Below, piece after piece: positions 35,246-49,775 of a stretch of DNA of 64,000 nucleotides. Origin of the DNA: Mycobacterium numidiamassiliense (lineage in GTDB: Bacteria; Actinomycetota; Actinomycetes; Mycobacteriales; Mycobacteriaceae); contig NZ_FUEZ01000004.1 of the NCBI RefSeq assembly GCF_900157365.1, forward strand, positions 2,591,066 through 2,655,065, written 5' to 3'. The first letter of the stretch is position 1; the number at the start of each line of letters is the position of its first letter. The translations under genes and the position numbers were made by a program. Under the pieces are notes generated by a model. That model searched no databases and was not told the DNA's origin. It saw nothing but the letters and a program-made list of their open reading frames with translations.

Positions 35246-36747
35246 GCGAGGTGCAGGATGGTCGCATCCAGCCGGACGAGCAATGCTCAGATGTGATCAT
35301 CGTCGGCGCGGGCATTGCCGGTCTCGGCGCCGCCTACCGAATCAGCCGGCGCAATCCCGGGTTGACCTACACGATCCTGGAACGGCGCGAGCGTATTGGC
35401 GGAACCTGGGATTTGTTCAGGTTTCCGGGCGTGCGCTCCGACAGCAGCATCTATTCGCTTGCCTTTGCCTTCGAGCCGTGGACACGGTCGGAGGGCGTCG
35501 CGAACGGCGGCCACATCCGCGAGTACCTGACCGCCACCGCGCACAAGTACGGCATTGACCAACACATCGTGTTCAACAGCTATGTCCGCACCGCGGAATG
35601 GGATTCGTCCACCGACACCTGGATGGTCACCGTCCAAAACGATGGGTCAACCCCGCGGCACTACCGCGGCCGCTTCGTATTCTTCGCCAGCGGCTACTTC
35701 AACTACGACGAGGGCTACACGCCTGACCTGCCCGGCATCGAGCAGTTCGATGGCACCGTCATCCATCCGCAGCACTGGCCGCAGGACCTGGACTATTCGG
35801 GGAAAAAGATTGTGGTGATCGGAAGCGGCGCAACGGCGGTCACTTTGATCCCGGCGCTGGCGGAGTGCGCAGCCAAGGTGGTGATGCTTCAGCGCTCGCC
35901 GACTTATCTGATGTCGGGATCCAGGGAGAGCAGGTCCGCGACTCTGGCCCGTAAATACTTGTCTCCCAACGTCGCCCACAAGATTGTCCGCGCGCGCGCC
36001 GCATTCGGCGAAGGTCTCGCCATTTTCCAGGCGCGCATCAACCCGGAGGCGGTGAAGCGGCAGATTCGCGAGGTGGCCAGCACCCACCTGCCCGACGGCT
36101 ACGACATCGATAAGCACTTCACGCCTCGCTATAACCCGTGGGATCAGCGCATGTGCCTGATTCCCGACGCGGATCTGTACGCCGCGATCAGCGACGGCCG
36201 CGTCGAGGTCGTGACCGACCAGATCGATCATTTCGATCGCACGGGTATCGCACTGAAGTCGGGGGAGCACCTCGACGCCGAGATCGTCGTGACTGCCACC
36301 GGTCTGCAACTACAGGCGCTGGGTGGCGCCAAGATCAGCGTCGACGGTGCCGAGATCGACACTCGCGACCGATTCGTCTACAAGTCCCACATGCTCGACG
36401 ATGTGCCGAACCTGTTCTGGTGCTTGGGTTACACGAACGGATCCTGGACGCTGCGCGCCGACCTGACCGCTCGGTCAGCCGCGAAGTTGTTGGCGCACAT
36501 GTATTCTCGCGGTTATACCCATGCGTACCCACACCGCGGTGACCGGCCGATGACCGTAAAGCCGTCCTGGAACGTTTCAGCCGGCTACGTGCAACGGGGT
36601 CAGCATGCGCTGCCCAAGTCGAGTACCCGACGCCCATGGATTTCGCGCGACGACTACATCGCCGATCTCATCGACTACCGATTCCACCGCATCCGGGAGG
36701 CGATGGTGTTCGGTCGCGCCGCGACTTCCGACGGGTCGAGCGGGTAG
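35242..36747 (+). CDS. Flavin-containing (Baeyer-Villiger-type) monooxygenase, EthA-like
   Basis: This 501-residue enzyme has the FAD site VIIVGAGIAGLGAAYRI, the NADPH site VVIGSGATAVTLIPAL, and the Baeyer-Villiger fingerprint FDGTVIHPQHWPQ between them (FxGxxxHxxxW). It also carries the segment FTPRYNPWDQRMCLIPDADL, typical of EthA/MymA monooxygenases. Such enzymes insert oxygen next to a ketone to form an ester, or oxidise S or N. Its GTG start overlaps the stop of the transferase-like gene. The esterase 37 bp downstream could hydrolyse an ester product. Confidence 0.95.
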   Translation: MSEVQDGRIQPDEQCSDVIIVGAGIAGLGAAYRISRRNPGLTYTILERRERIGGTWDLFRFPGVRSDSSIYSLAFAFEPWTRSEGVANGGHIREYLTATAHKYGIDQHIVFNSYVRTAEWDSSTDTWMVTVQNDGSTPRHYRGRFVFFASGYFNYDEGYTPDLPGIEQFDGTVIHPQHWPQDLDYSGKKIVVIGSGATAVTLIPALAECAAKVVMLQRSPTYLMSGSRESRSATLARKYLSPNVAHKIVRARAAFGEGLAIFQARINPEAVKRQIREVASTHLPDGYDIDKHFTPRYNPWDQRMCLIPDADLYAAISDGRVEVVTDQIDHFDRTGIALKSGEHLDAEIVVTATGLQLQALGGAKISVDGAEIDTRDRFVYKSHMLDDVPNLFWCLGYTNGSWTLRADLTARSAAKLLAHMYSRGYTHAYPHRGDRPMTVKPSWNVSAGYVQRGQHALPKSSTRRPWISRDDYIADLIDYRFHRIREAMVFGRAATSDGSSG

Positions 36748-36784
36748 CCTCAAATGTCGCGCCTTCGCGCGGTAAAGTCGCGAA

Positions 36785-37840
36785 ATGGCCAACGGTCGTC
36801 TCGCTGATCCGGATTGTTGTCTCAGGACCGACCCTCGGTCGGACCCGCGAATGGTCGACGCTCTCGCACCGGTGGGACTCGACAGCAATGCGCCGACGGC
36901 GCCCCTGACGATCGATTCCCCGCTTGAGGAACGGCTCGCATATGCCGCGATGGCCGAGGAGGGGATGGGTGCCGCTCTGGCGCTATTCGCGGCGGCCATT
37001 CCGGACGCGAGCGGTGTCACGACGACGACAACAACGATCACCGGCGAAGACGGCAACGACGTGACGCTCTACATCAGCCGCCCCGACGTTGACGGCCCGG
37101 TGCCCGCGATTGTGCATCTGCATGGCGGCGGCATGGCCATCGCCAGCGCCGCCGATGCCACCTACATGCGGCTGCGCCAGTACATCGCGGGCACCGGCCT
37201 TGTCGTCGTCGGTGTTGAGTTCCGTAATTCCGGCGGAAAGCTCGGGCCGTACCGATTTCCCGCCGGATTGAACGACTGCGCGGCAGGCGTTCGTTGGGTT
37301 GCGGCCAATCGCGCAGAACTCGGCGTCAGCCATCTGATCGTCGCCGGCGAGTCCGGCGGCGGCAATCTCACTCTGACCGTGGCGCACAAAGCGAAACGCG
37401 AAGGGTGGCTGGACGAAATCGCGGGCTTCTATGCGCAGTGCCCGTACATCTCCAACCGGTGGCACGACGCTCCCGACGAGTTGCCGTCACTGCGGGAATG
37501 CGACGGCTACTTCATCAGCCTGCAGCAGTTGGAGTTACTTGGCTCGATCTATGACCCCGAAAATCAGAACTCGAACGATCCGACGTGTTTTGCCGGCGTC
37601 GCAACCGACGAGGACCTGAAGGGCTTACCGCCGCATGTGATCTCGGTCAACGAAGTTGACCCGTTGCGCGACGAAGGACTGGATTACTACCGCCGTCTGG
37701 TGCGTGCGGGTGTACCCACCGTGGGCAGGCTGGTCGCGGGTACCTGTCATGGGGGCGATCTGATATTTGCCGGCGCGATGCCCGACGTTTTTACGGCCAG
37801 CATTCGCGATCTCAGCGGCTTCGCCAAGAGCCTGGGTTAG
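36785..37840 (+). CDS. HSL-family alpha/beta hydrolase (esterase)
   Basis: This 351-residue protein is of the hormone-sensitive-lipase family. The oxyanion motif is IVHLHGGGMAIASA (HGGG) and the nucleophile elbow is IVAGESGGGNLTL (GESGG). The acid and His are likely in NEVDPLRDEG and TCHGGDLIF. An N-terminal cap of about 70 residues (DPRSDPRMVDALAPVGLD) is typical of this subgroup. It probably hydrolyses short acyl esters. It follows the Baeyer-Villiger-type monooxygenase by 37 bp, a common partnership for breaking down ketones. No signal peptide. Confidence 0.93.
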   Translation: MANGRLADPDCCLRTDPRSDPRMVDALAPVGLDSNAPTAPLTIDSPLEERLAYAAMAEEGMGAALALFAAAIPDASGVTTTTTTITGEDGNDVTLYISRPDVDGPVPAIVHLHGGGMAIASAADATYMRLRQYIAGTGLVVVGVEFRNSGGKLGPYRFPAGLNDCAAGVRWVAANRAELGVSHLIVAGESGGGNLTLTVAHKAKREGWLDEIAGFYAQCPYISNRWHDAPDELPSLRECDGYFISLQQLELLGSIYDPENQNSNDPTCFAGVATDEDLKGLPPHVISVNEVDPLRDEGLDYYRRLVRAGVPTVGRLVAGTCHGGDLIFAGAMPDVFTASIRDLSGFAKSLG

Positions 37841-37964
37841 TCACTCGCGGATCAGGGGCAAGCCGCGCACAGCAGTTGCGACGAGTTCGTCGCGATCGTC
37901 GCGGCCGAGGATCTCGTCGACATGCTCGTCGGTTTGGTCGCAACAGCCGATCGCCGAGATTAGC
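37841..37964 (-). other. Out-of-frame coding-like tail beyond the antiporter stop
   Basis: Just past the antiporter stop, one base out of frame, the minus strand reads KLISAIGCCDQTDEHVDEIL, then RDDRDELVATAVRGLPLIRE and a stop. Codon use is strongly GC-rich at third positions, unlike random sequence. Removing one T from GGTTAAG at the antiporter stop would fuse this ~40-residue tail to the antiporter. It may be the true C-terminus, lost by frameshift or sequence error. Confidence 0.4.
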
Positions 37965-39215
37965 TTAACCGTAAGGTAATTCGGCGACCCGATGACGTCC
38001 GTAAACGAATTCGAAAATCGGCGCCGCCATGAGCGTGGTGATGATGGCCACCAAGACCAGCATGCTGAAAAGCGTCGGAGTGATGATGCCGGCCTGAAGC
38101 CCGATATTGAGAAGAATGAGTTCGATCAAACCGCGGGCATTCATCAACGCACCCAACGCGATGGATTCACGGAGCGGGACTTTGTTGAGCCGCGCAGCAA
38201 CGCTACAAGCGATTCCCTTCCCCGCGATCGACACCACGAGTATTCCCAGGGTCACCGCCCATAGTGTCGGGGTGTTCACAAGGCCGATCTGTGTGTTGAG
38301 GCCTGAGTAGACGAAGAACAGTGGCAGCAAAAATGTGGTGACGAGCGGCTCGAGGCTTGCGGTGAGACGTTCGGCGAAGAAACCCGATGGCATCGCGACA
38401 CCGAGGATGAATGCGCCGAATATGGCGTAAATCCCGATCAGGTCCGTGAACCAGGCGCATGTCATGAGCAGAATCAGGGTCGTGCTGAGCACCGGCCCGG
38501 TCATCGCGTTGCGGCGGTCGGATGTCGCACCGAGGACACGCAATGCCTTTCGGCCGAGTGTCAGGAGCACCACGGTGTACAGAAATCCGCCGACTATTGC
38601 CGTGGCGGCCAGCGCGGGATTGCCGCGGTGGATCGCGAGCACTATCGCCAGGATGCACCAGGAGATCGCGTCGTCAGTCGCACCGCATGCCAAGGCCAGC
38701 GTGCCCAGAGACGTTCCGGAAAGCCGCTTTTCGAAGATGATTCGGGCGAGCATAGGGAACGCAGTGGTGGCAATCGAAGCGCCCAGGAACATCATCGCCA
38801 TGACGAGCGTGACGCTTTTCTCGAAATAGATTCCGCTCGCCAACAGGGGCACAGCGACGAGCGCTCCCAGGGCGAGCGGCGTGAGGATGCCGGCAGCCGA
38901 AACCGCAGCCGCGGAGCCGATACGGTGCTTGATGAGGTTGACGTCGAAGTTGAGTCCGATCAGGAACATGTAGAGCACCAGGCCGATTTGCGCAGTCGTG
39001 TACAGCACGGTGTTCGGTTGTCCTGCGGGAAACAAGTTGTGTTGAATGCCGGGCGCAATCCGGCCCAGGAGTGAGGGGCCGAGAAGCACGCCGGCAATCA
39101 TTTCACCGACGACTTGCGGTTGCCCCACACGTTGGGCCACGAGTCCGACAAGACGGCACGTTGCCAGAATGACGGCCAGCTCGAGGAAGAAGTGAATGGC
39201 GGTCGCCGCGGGCAT
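37965..39215 (-). CDS. CPA2-family cation/proton antiporter
   Basis: This 416-residue protein has about 12 membrane helices. The N-terminal part reads RVGQPQVVGEMIAGVLLGPSLLG. TAQIGLVLYMFLIGLNFD, MMFLGASIATTAFPMLARI and LALACGATDDAISWC follow; the last holds the acidic DD pair used for ion exchange. The C-terminal half has IYAIFGAFILGVAMP and LMNARGLIELILLNIGL. This is the KefB/NapA-type core without a fused Rossmann or TrkA-N domain. It swaps Na+ or K+ for H+. It is divergent from the halogenase/PKS cluster. The C-terminus may be truncated by a frameshift at the stop codon. Confidence 0.93.
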   Translation of the reverse strand: MPAATAIHFFLELAVILATCRLVGLVAQRVGQPQVVGEMIAGVLLGPSLLGRIAPGIQHNLFPAGQPNTVLYTTAQIGLVLYMFLIGLNFDVNLIKHRIGSAAAVSAAGILTPLALGALVAVPLLASGIYFEKSVTLVMAMMFLGASIATTAFPMLARIIFEKRLSGTSLGTLALACGATDDAISWCILAIVLAIHRGNPALAATAIVGGFLYTVVLLTLGRKALRVLGATSDRRNAMTGPVLSTTLILLMTCAWFTDLIGIYAIFGAFILGVAMPSGFFAERLTASLEPLVTTFLLPLFFVYSGLNTQIGLVNTPTLWAVTLGILVVSIAGKGIACSVAARLNKVPLRESIALGALMNARGLIELILLNIGLQAGIITPTLFSMLVLVAIITTLMAAPIFEFVYGRHRVAELPYG

Positions 39216-39439
39216 GGATCAGCCGCCACCGTTTACAGCGCGACATGGGTCGACCGTGAGCAAAGTGCAACGCTCCCTTCGATAGCGTCCACCACCGGGT
39301 GGTGTAAAAGTTCTGCTGTGCGCGGTCACCGAAGTAGCCGTGACACCACACGTTCCGAGTCGCCTCCGGCCTTTGACCGCCGCCACCTGCGGCTTTGCGC
39401 TACTCCGCTTGCTCGCGTCTGTGATTAGTGTAAGTTTAT

Positions 39440-39453
39440 TAACTATTAAGTTA
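39440..39453. promoter_or_regulatory. Inverted repeat in the cluster promoter region
   Basis: TAACT-ATTA-AGTTA is a perfect inverted repeat in an AT-rich patch 32 bp before the halogenase start. A -10-like TATATCT follows at 39459-39465. It lies in the 269-bp divergent region between the antiporter and the biosynthetic cluster. It could be an operator for the cluster. No regulator gene is in the cluster. Confidence 0.35.
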
Positions 39454-39484
39454 GTCGGTATATCTGACTTGCGGAGGGGGCGGT

Positions 39485-41254
39485 GTGGACGCGCGAGCTC
39501 ACGTGTCGCAACTGAGCCGGGAGGCGCGGGGGGACCTTGCCCAGCGGATAAAGACGCGCCTGTTGGATGTCGACGCCGCCGCTCCGGATCACGATGTGGC
39601 CATCATGGGAGGCGGTGTGGCCGGCCTCGCGCTGGCCCTGGAGATGCGCATCGCGCGGCCGCAGACACGAATCCTCATCATCGAGCCGACCACACGCCCG
39701 GTCCCTGAGGTCACGCACACGGTCGGCGAATCGACCGTGGAGATCTCCGCCCAGTACCTGCGGGATCGCCTTGGCCTGGCCGACCATTTGCACACCTCAC
39801 AGATTCGCAAGATGGGTCTGCGAATGTTCTTCTCGCACAACGGAAATACTGATATTGCCGAACGCGTGGAACTCGGCAGCTCCAGGTTCATACCTCAGGT
39901 CACCTATCAAATCGACCGCGGCAGGCTGGAGAACGAGCTGTATCGGCGTTGTCGATCAGGCGGTATCGACGTCGCCTCTGGGCGAGTGCGATCTGTCGAA
40001 TTCGGCCCTGGCGGCCGCGCACACACCGTTTCCCTGCAGAGCGGCCGGGAAGTGACTCGCGCGACGTGTCGTTGGGTGGTCGACGCATCGGGACGCAACC
40101 GGGCCTTGTCGCGACAATTGGACCTGCGGAACGCTAACGAGCACAACTGCAATGCCGTGTGGCTCCGTGTCGCGACCGAAATCGACATTGGCCAGTGGAG
40201 CGATGACCAGGATTGGCAGGCTCGCATCGTCGAGGGCGACCGTGCGCTGTCCACGAATCACCTGATGGGTGAGGGATATTGGGTCTGGCTCATCCGACTC
40301 GCGTCCGGAGCCACCAGTGTCGGCATTGTTGCCGACCCTGCCTTCCACGCCTTCGACCAGTTCAACACACTTGCCAAAGCTCGATCATGGCTTCGCGAGC
40401 ACGAGCCACAATGCGCTCAGGTTCTGCAGGAGCACGAACATCTGATCCAGGACTTCCGGGTGATGAAAAAATACAGTCACGGCGTCAGCAAGGTGTATGA
40501 CGGTCGCGACCGCTGGTGTCTCACCGGGGATTCCGCAATCTTCCTGGATCCTTTGTATTCCTCGGGGCTGGACCTGGTCGCAATCGGTAACGGCCTCATC
40601 ACCGACATGATCGGCCGCGAACTCGACGGTGAAGATGTCGTCGCACGGTCCGGAATAAGCGATTCCCTGTTCAGGTCTCTCGCCGAGATGTGGCTCGCCG
40701 TCTATTGCGATCAGTATGCGCTGATGGGATCGCCCGTGGTGATGTCGGCCAAAGTGATCTGGGACATTGCTTTCTACTGGGGCTTTTTGGGCTTCCTCTA
40801 CAGCAACGGCCGATTTGTCAGCGTCGCAGACGATCCCGAGGTGGTTCCGCACCTGGAAGGGCTCATCAAGCTCAGCAACCGGATGCAACTCTTCTTCCGA
40901 GAATGGGCGACGGTGGAGAACGCGCACCCTGCGGCTCAGCTCGTCGATCTGTATTCACCACTCAATTTCATGAGCACGCTGCACACCGCGATGATGGGGA
41001 AGGCCGCCGATTTCACCGGACGATTCGACGCCAACGTCCGACTCCTCCATCAGTTGGGGGGTCAGCTGGTCGAGACGGTGGTGGCGGACAAGTGCGGCAG
41101 CTTTTCCGAGGACGGCGTCATGCGGCAGGTACAGGTGTGGCAACAGGACTCATTTTTGCGAGAACTGCGATCCATCTACCGCCGCGAGCAGGCGACCAAC
41201 CCGATCAGCCGGGATTGGATTCTCAGCGACGCGCCCGCTCTCGAATTCAGTTGA
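39485..41254 (+). CDS. Flavin-dependent halogenase-like enzyme
   Basis: This 589-residue FAD enzyme has DVAIMGGGVAGLALALEM, the GES turn in HTVGESTVEI, and WCLTGDSAIFLDPLYSSGLD, the GDxxxFxDPxxSSG segment shared by flavin-dependent halogenases. Lys109 in QIRKMGLRMFF sits where tryptophan halogenases have their catalytic Lys (TYKLAVRF). The WxWxIP motif is altered to WVWLIRL (residues 266-272). It may halogenate a PKS-bound or free substrate, or act as a monooxygenase. GGAGGGGG precedes the GTG start. The PKS begins 65 bp downstream on the same strand, so it is probably the first gene of the cluster. Confidence 0.87.
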   Translation: MDARAHVSQLSREARGDLAQRIKTRLLDVDAAAPDHDVAIMGGGVAGLALALEMRIARPQTRILIIEPTTRPVPEVTHTVGESTVEISAQYLRDRLGLADHLHTSQIRKMGLRMFFSHNGNTDIAERVELGSSRFIPQVTYQIDRGRLENELYRRCRSGGIDVASGRVRSVEFGPGGRAHTVSLQSGREVTRATCRWVVDASGRNRALSRQLDLRNANEHNCNAVWLRVATEIDIGQWSDDQDWQARIVEGDRALSTNHLMGEGYWVWLIRLASGATSVGIVADPAFHAFDQFNTLAKARSWLREHEPQCAQVLQEHEHLIQDFRVMKKYSHGVSKVYDGRDRWCLTGDSAIFLDPLYSSGLDLVAIGNGLITDMIGRELDGEDVVARSGISDSLFRSLAEMWLAVYCDQYALMGSPVVMSAKVIWDIAFYWGFLGFLYSNGRFVSVADDPEVVPHLEGLIKLSNRMQLFFREWATVENAHPAAQLVDLYSPLNFMSTLHTAMMGKAADFTGRFDANVRLLHQLGGQLVETVVADKCGSFSEDGVMRQVQVWQQDSFLRELRSIYRREQATNPISRDWILSDAPALEFS

Positions 41255-41318
41255 CCCGACGAAGGATTCATGGTTGGTGGTCGGACGCGAACTCGCAATA
41301 GGTTGTTAGGGCGACAGG

Positions 41319-46885
<5,567 letters not shown>

Positions 46886-46889
<4 letters not shown>

Positions 46890-47737
46890 CCTCTGCGGAT
46901 CCGTCGTCCGCGGTGCATGTCCGAGGTTTGTCGAAATCCTACGGGCAGTTGCGCGCGGTCCGCGATCTGGATCTCGACGTTGGCTTCGGCGAGATATTTG
47001 CGATCCTCGGGCCCAACGGGGCGGGCAAGTCGACGACCATTGAGATCCTGGAGGGGCACCGGAAACGCGACTCGGGACATGTGCGCGTGCTGGGTGAAGA
47101 CCCAGGGACTGCGGGCAGGACCTGGCGCGCCAAGATCGGCATTGTGCTTCAGGAGGCCAGCGATTTCGGGATGCTGACCGTGTCCGAAACCGCGCACATG
47201 TTCGCGAAGTGCTACCAGAACGTTCGGGGCCCCGCCGAGGTACTCCGGCTCGTCGGGCTCGACTCGGTTTCCGGTTCGAAAGTCAGGACGCTGTCAGGTG
47301 GCCAGCGCCGTCGACTCGACGTCGCTCTCGGGATCATTGGCAACCCCGATTTGCTTTTCTTGGACGAACCGACGACTGGGTTCGATCCAGAAGCCAGACG
47401 ACAATTCTGGGACCTGATCAGGCTATTGGCAGGTGATGGTACGACCATCCTCCTTACCACCCACTATCTGGAAGAAGCTGCCACACTGGCGGACCGTGTC
47501 GCAGTCATCGCCGGGGGCAACGTGGTGGCAGTCGACTCACCGGCGAAATTGACCGAGTACGTCAGCACGGCCGCGACGGTCCGCTGGATGGAGGGCGATC
47601 AGATCCATGTGGAGGACACAGATCATCCGACCGACTTGATCAGGCGGCACTCTGAGAATGGGGCAGAACTGGCTCAGCTGACCGTCTCTCGGCCGACGCT
47701 CGAGGACGCTTATCTGCAGTTGGTCGGCCTGGCATGA
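46886..47737 (+). CDS. ABC transporter ATP-binding protein (DrrA type)
   Basis: This 283-residue ATPase has Walker A in LGPNGAGKSTTIEIL, signature LSGGQRRRLDVALG, Walker B in LLFLDEPTTGFD and the switch His in LLTTHYLEEAATLAD. A C-terminal extension of about 60 residues is like DrrA/NodI drug-exporter ATPases. It is coupled to the PKS by a GTGA overlap and to the permease by an ATGA overlap. It probably powers export of the PKS product. Confidence 0.95.
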
Positions 47738-48612
47738 CGGACATCGACCACGTGAAGAACGCCTCACCGCCGGCACACCGCGCGCCCGGACCGGAGGCCA
47801 AGGCTAAGTCTGAGTCGAAGCTCCCGTCTTCGCTCCGTATCGGGTTATCGCGCGTCGTCCCCGAGTTGAAGATGTTCTACCGTCGGCCGGAGCAGTTGGC
47901 ACTGACCTTTTCGATGCCGGCTGTGATTTGCATTTTGCTGGGTTCGATCTTTTCGAGGAAACTGCCCGACAGCGACATCAGCACGGGAGCGGTGATCGCG
48001 GCGAGCATGCTCGCTTATGGGATTCTCTCGACGTCGTTCATCAACCTCGGCATCAGCATTGCTGCCGACCGCGAGACCGGGGCATTGCGGCGACTTCGTG
48101 GAACACCGACAACCGCAACGTCGTATTTCATCGGAAAGATTTTGCTGGTTGCCGTCGCCAGCCTCGCCGAGGCAGTCGTGCTGCTGTCGGTAGGGGTGCT
48201 CGTCTTCAAGCTTCGTCTACCCACAGACCCGTTCGGATGGTTCACGCTGACATGGGTGTTTCTTTTGGGCATTGTCAGTTGTTCATTGTTGGGCATCTTC
48301 GTCAGCAACCTTGCGAGCAACGCGGTTTCAGCTGCCGTCATCACCAACGGCCCAGCGGTGGGCCTGCAATTCGTATCGGGGACCTACGTGCCGCTCATCG
48401 CGCTGCCGACATGGATGTTGACCCTGGGCTCTGTCTTTCCGGTCAAATGGATGGCTCAAGGATTCCGGTCAGTGCTGTTGCCGTCGAAGATGGTGGCCTT
48501 CGAACCGGCCGGCAGCTGGGAGCACTGGCAAACATTTCTGGTGCTGACGGCGTGGAGTATCGGTGGTTTGTTTGCCTGCATTGCGGTTTTCCGGTGGTCG
48601 GACAAGAAGTGA
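47734..48612 (+). CDS. ABC-2 type transporter permease (DrrB type)
   Basis: This 292-residue permease has a ~55-residue polar N-terminus and six membrane helices. The segment ADRETGALRRLRGTPTTATS between helices two and three is typical of the ABC-2 family. The last helix pairs include WMLTLGSVFPVKWMAQGF. It pairs with the ATPase just upstream (ATGA overlap) as an exporter, and is the last gene of the tightly coupled PKS unit. The aldo/keto reductase starts 43 bp later and could also belong to the transcript. Confidence 0.94.
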   Translation: MTDIDHVKNASPPAHRAPGPEAKAKSESKLPSSLRIGLSRVVPELKMFYRRPEQLALTFSMPAVICILLGSIFSRKLPDSDISTGAVIAASMLAYGILSTSFINLGISIAADRETGALRRLRGTPTTATSYFIGKILLVAVASLAEAVVLLSVGVLVFKLRLPTDPFGWFTLTWVFLLGIVSCSLLGIFVSNLASNAVSAAVITNGPAVGLQFVSGTYVPLIALPTWMLTLGSVFPVKWMAQGFRSVLLPSKMVAFEPAGSWEHWQTFLVLTAWSIGGLFACIAVFRWSDKK

Positions 48613-48655
48613 TCGCGCGTGACTTGAGCGGAATCATGACGCCTAGACTCGGTGT

Positions 48656-49711
48656 GTGGAATATCGGAGCCTAGGCCGAACCGGAATTCAAGTCAGCCCG
48701 CTTTGCTTGGGGGCCATGATGTTTGGCGCCTGGGGTGAGCCCGACCACGAGGCGTCGATCGCGACGATCCATGCGGCCTTGGACGCCGGGATCAACTTCA
48801 TCGACACCGCAGACGTTTACTCTCAGGGTGAGTCCGAGGTCATCGTCGGGAAAGCGTTGGCCGGGGCTCGGCGTGATGACGTGGTCCTGGCCACCAAGGT
48901 CCACGGCCAAATGGGCGTTCCGATGGGCGCCGAAGGCGGGGATCCCAACATGCGGGGCAACTCGCGCCGCTGGATCGTGCGGGAAGTCGAGAACAGTCTG
49001 CGCCGGTTGAACACCGACTGGATCGACCTCTACCAGATACATCGGCCGGATCCGTACACCGATGTCGAGGAGACACTTTCCGCACTCACTGATCTGCAGC
49101 GGCAAGGCAAGATCCGGGCCTTCGGCTCCTCGACCTTCCCCGCCCACCAGATGGTGCAGGCGCAGTGGGTCAGCGAGCGGCGCGGCCTCGGCCGGTTCGC
49201 CACCGAGCAGCCGCCCTACTCTTTGCTGGTGCGGGGGATCGAGGCCGACGTTTTGCCGGTTGCGCAGGACTTCGGGATGGGCGTGCTGCCGTGGAGTCCG
49301 CTGGCCGGTGGCTGGCTGTCGGGCGGCTACCGCAAGGGCAATGACCTGCCGGAGTCCATGCGCCGCAACCGAATACCCGGACGGTTCGATATGTCGAGCC
49401 CGGGAAATCAGCGCAAACTCGAGGCCGCCGATGCGCTCGGGAAATTGGCCGACGACGCCGGCCTATCGCTGATTCACGTGGCTCTGGCCTTCGTCATGCA
49501 GCACCCGGGGGTCACTGCACCGATCATCGGCCCGCGCACCATGGCCCATCTCCAGTCGCAAATCGGAGCGGCCGAGGTGACTCTGTCGACCGACATCCTC
49601 GACGCGATCGACGAGATCGTGCCGCCCGGTGTGACGCTCGCCCATGCCGACGCCGGGTATCAACCGCCGTCGCTCAGCGATCCGTTCCTGCGGCGCCGTC
49701 GCACCACCTGA
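48656..49711 (+). CDS. Aldo/keto reductase
   Basis: This 351-residue (beta/alpha)8-barrel oxidoreductase starts at GTG. The catalytic tetrad is visible: Asp and Tyr in FIDTADVYSQGESE, Lys in VVLATKVHG and His in DLYQIHRPDPY. The NADPH-binding C-terminal part includes PIIGPRTMAHLQSQI. It reduces an aldehyde or ketone. It lies 43 bp after the ABC permease on the same strand. It might process the PKS product or be an unrelated neighbour. It ends at a palindromic terminator-like sequence shared with the convergent peroxidase gene. Confidence 0.93.
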   Translation: MEYRSLGRTGIQVSPLCLGAMMFGAWGEPDHEASIATIHAALDAGINFIDTADVYSQGESEVIVGKALAGARRDDVVLATKVHGQMGVPMGAEGGDPNMRGNSRRWIVREVENSLRRLNTDWIDLYQIHRPDPYTDVEETLSALTDLQRQGKIRAFGSSTFPAHQMVQAQWVSERRGLGRFATEQPPYSLLVRGIEADVLPVAQDFGMGVLPWSPLAGGWLSGGYRKGNDLPESMRRNRIPGRFDMSSPGNQRKLEAADALGKLADDAGLSLIHVALAFVMQHPGVTAPIIGPRTMAHLQSQIGAAEVTLSTDILDAIDEIVPPGVTLAHADAGYQPPSLSDPFLRRRRTT

Positions 49712-49717
49712 GTTTGA

Positions 49718-49733
49718 GGGCTCCGCGGAGCCC
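49718..49733. terminator. Palindromic hairpin between convergent genes
   Basis: GGGCTCCGCGGAGCCC is a perfect 16-bp palindrome, 6 bp after the aldo/keto reductase stop and 42 bp after the peroxidase stop. It can fold as a hairpin on both strands. It lacks a T-run, as is usual for mycobacterial terminators. Probably a bidirectional terminator. Confidence 0.6.
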
Positions 49734-49775
49734 TAACGACTTTGCGCGTCGAAAGGAAAAGGGGCGCAACGCTTT

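Noticed and set aside
37955..37980. Second iron box near the antiporter stop
   Set aside because: TTAGCTTAACCGTAAGG shares only part of one half-site with the IdeR consensus and lies at a gene end.
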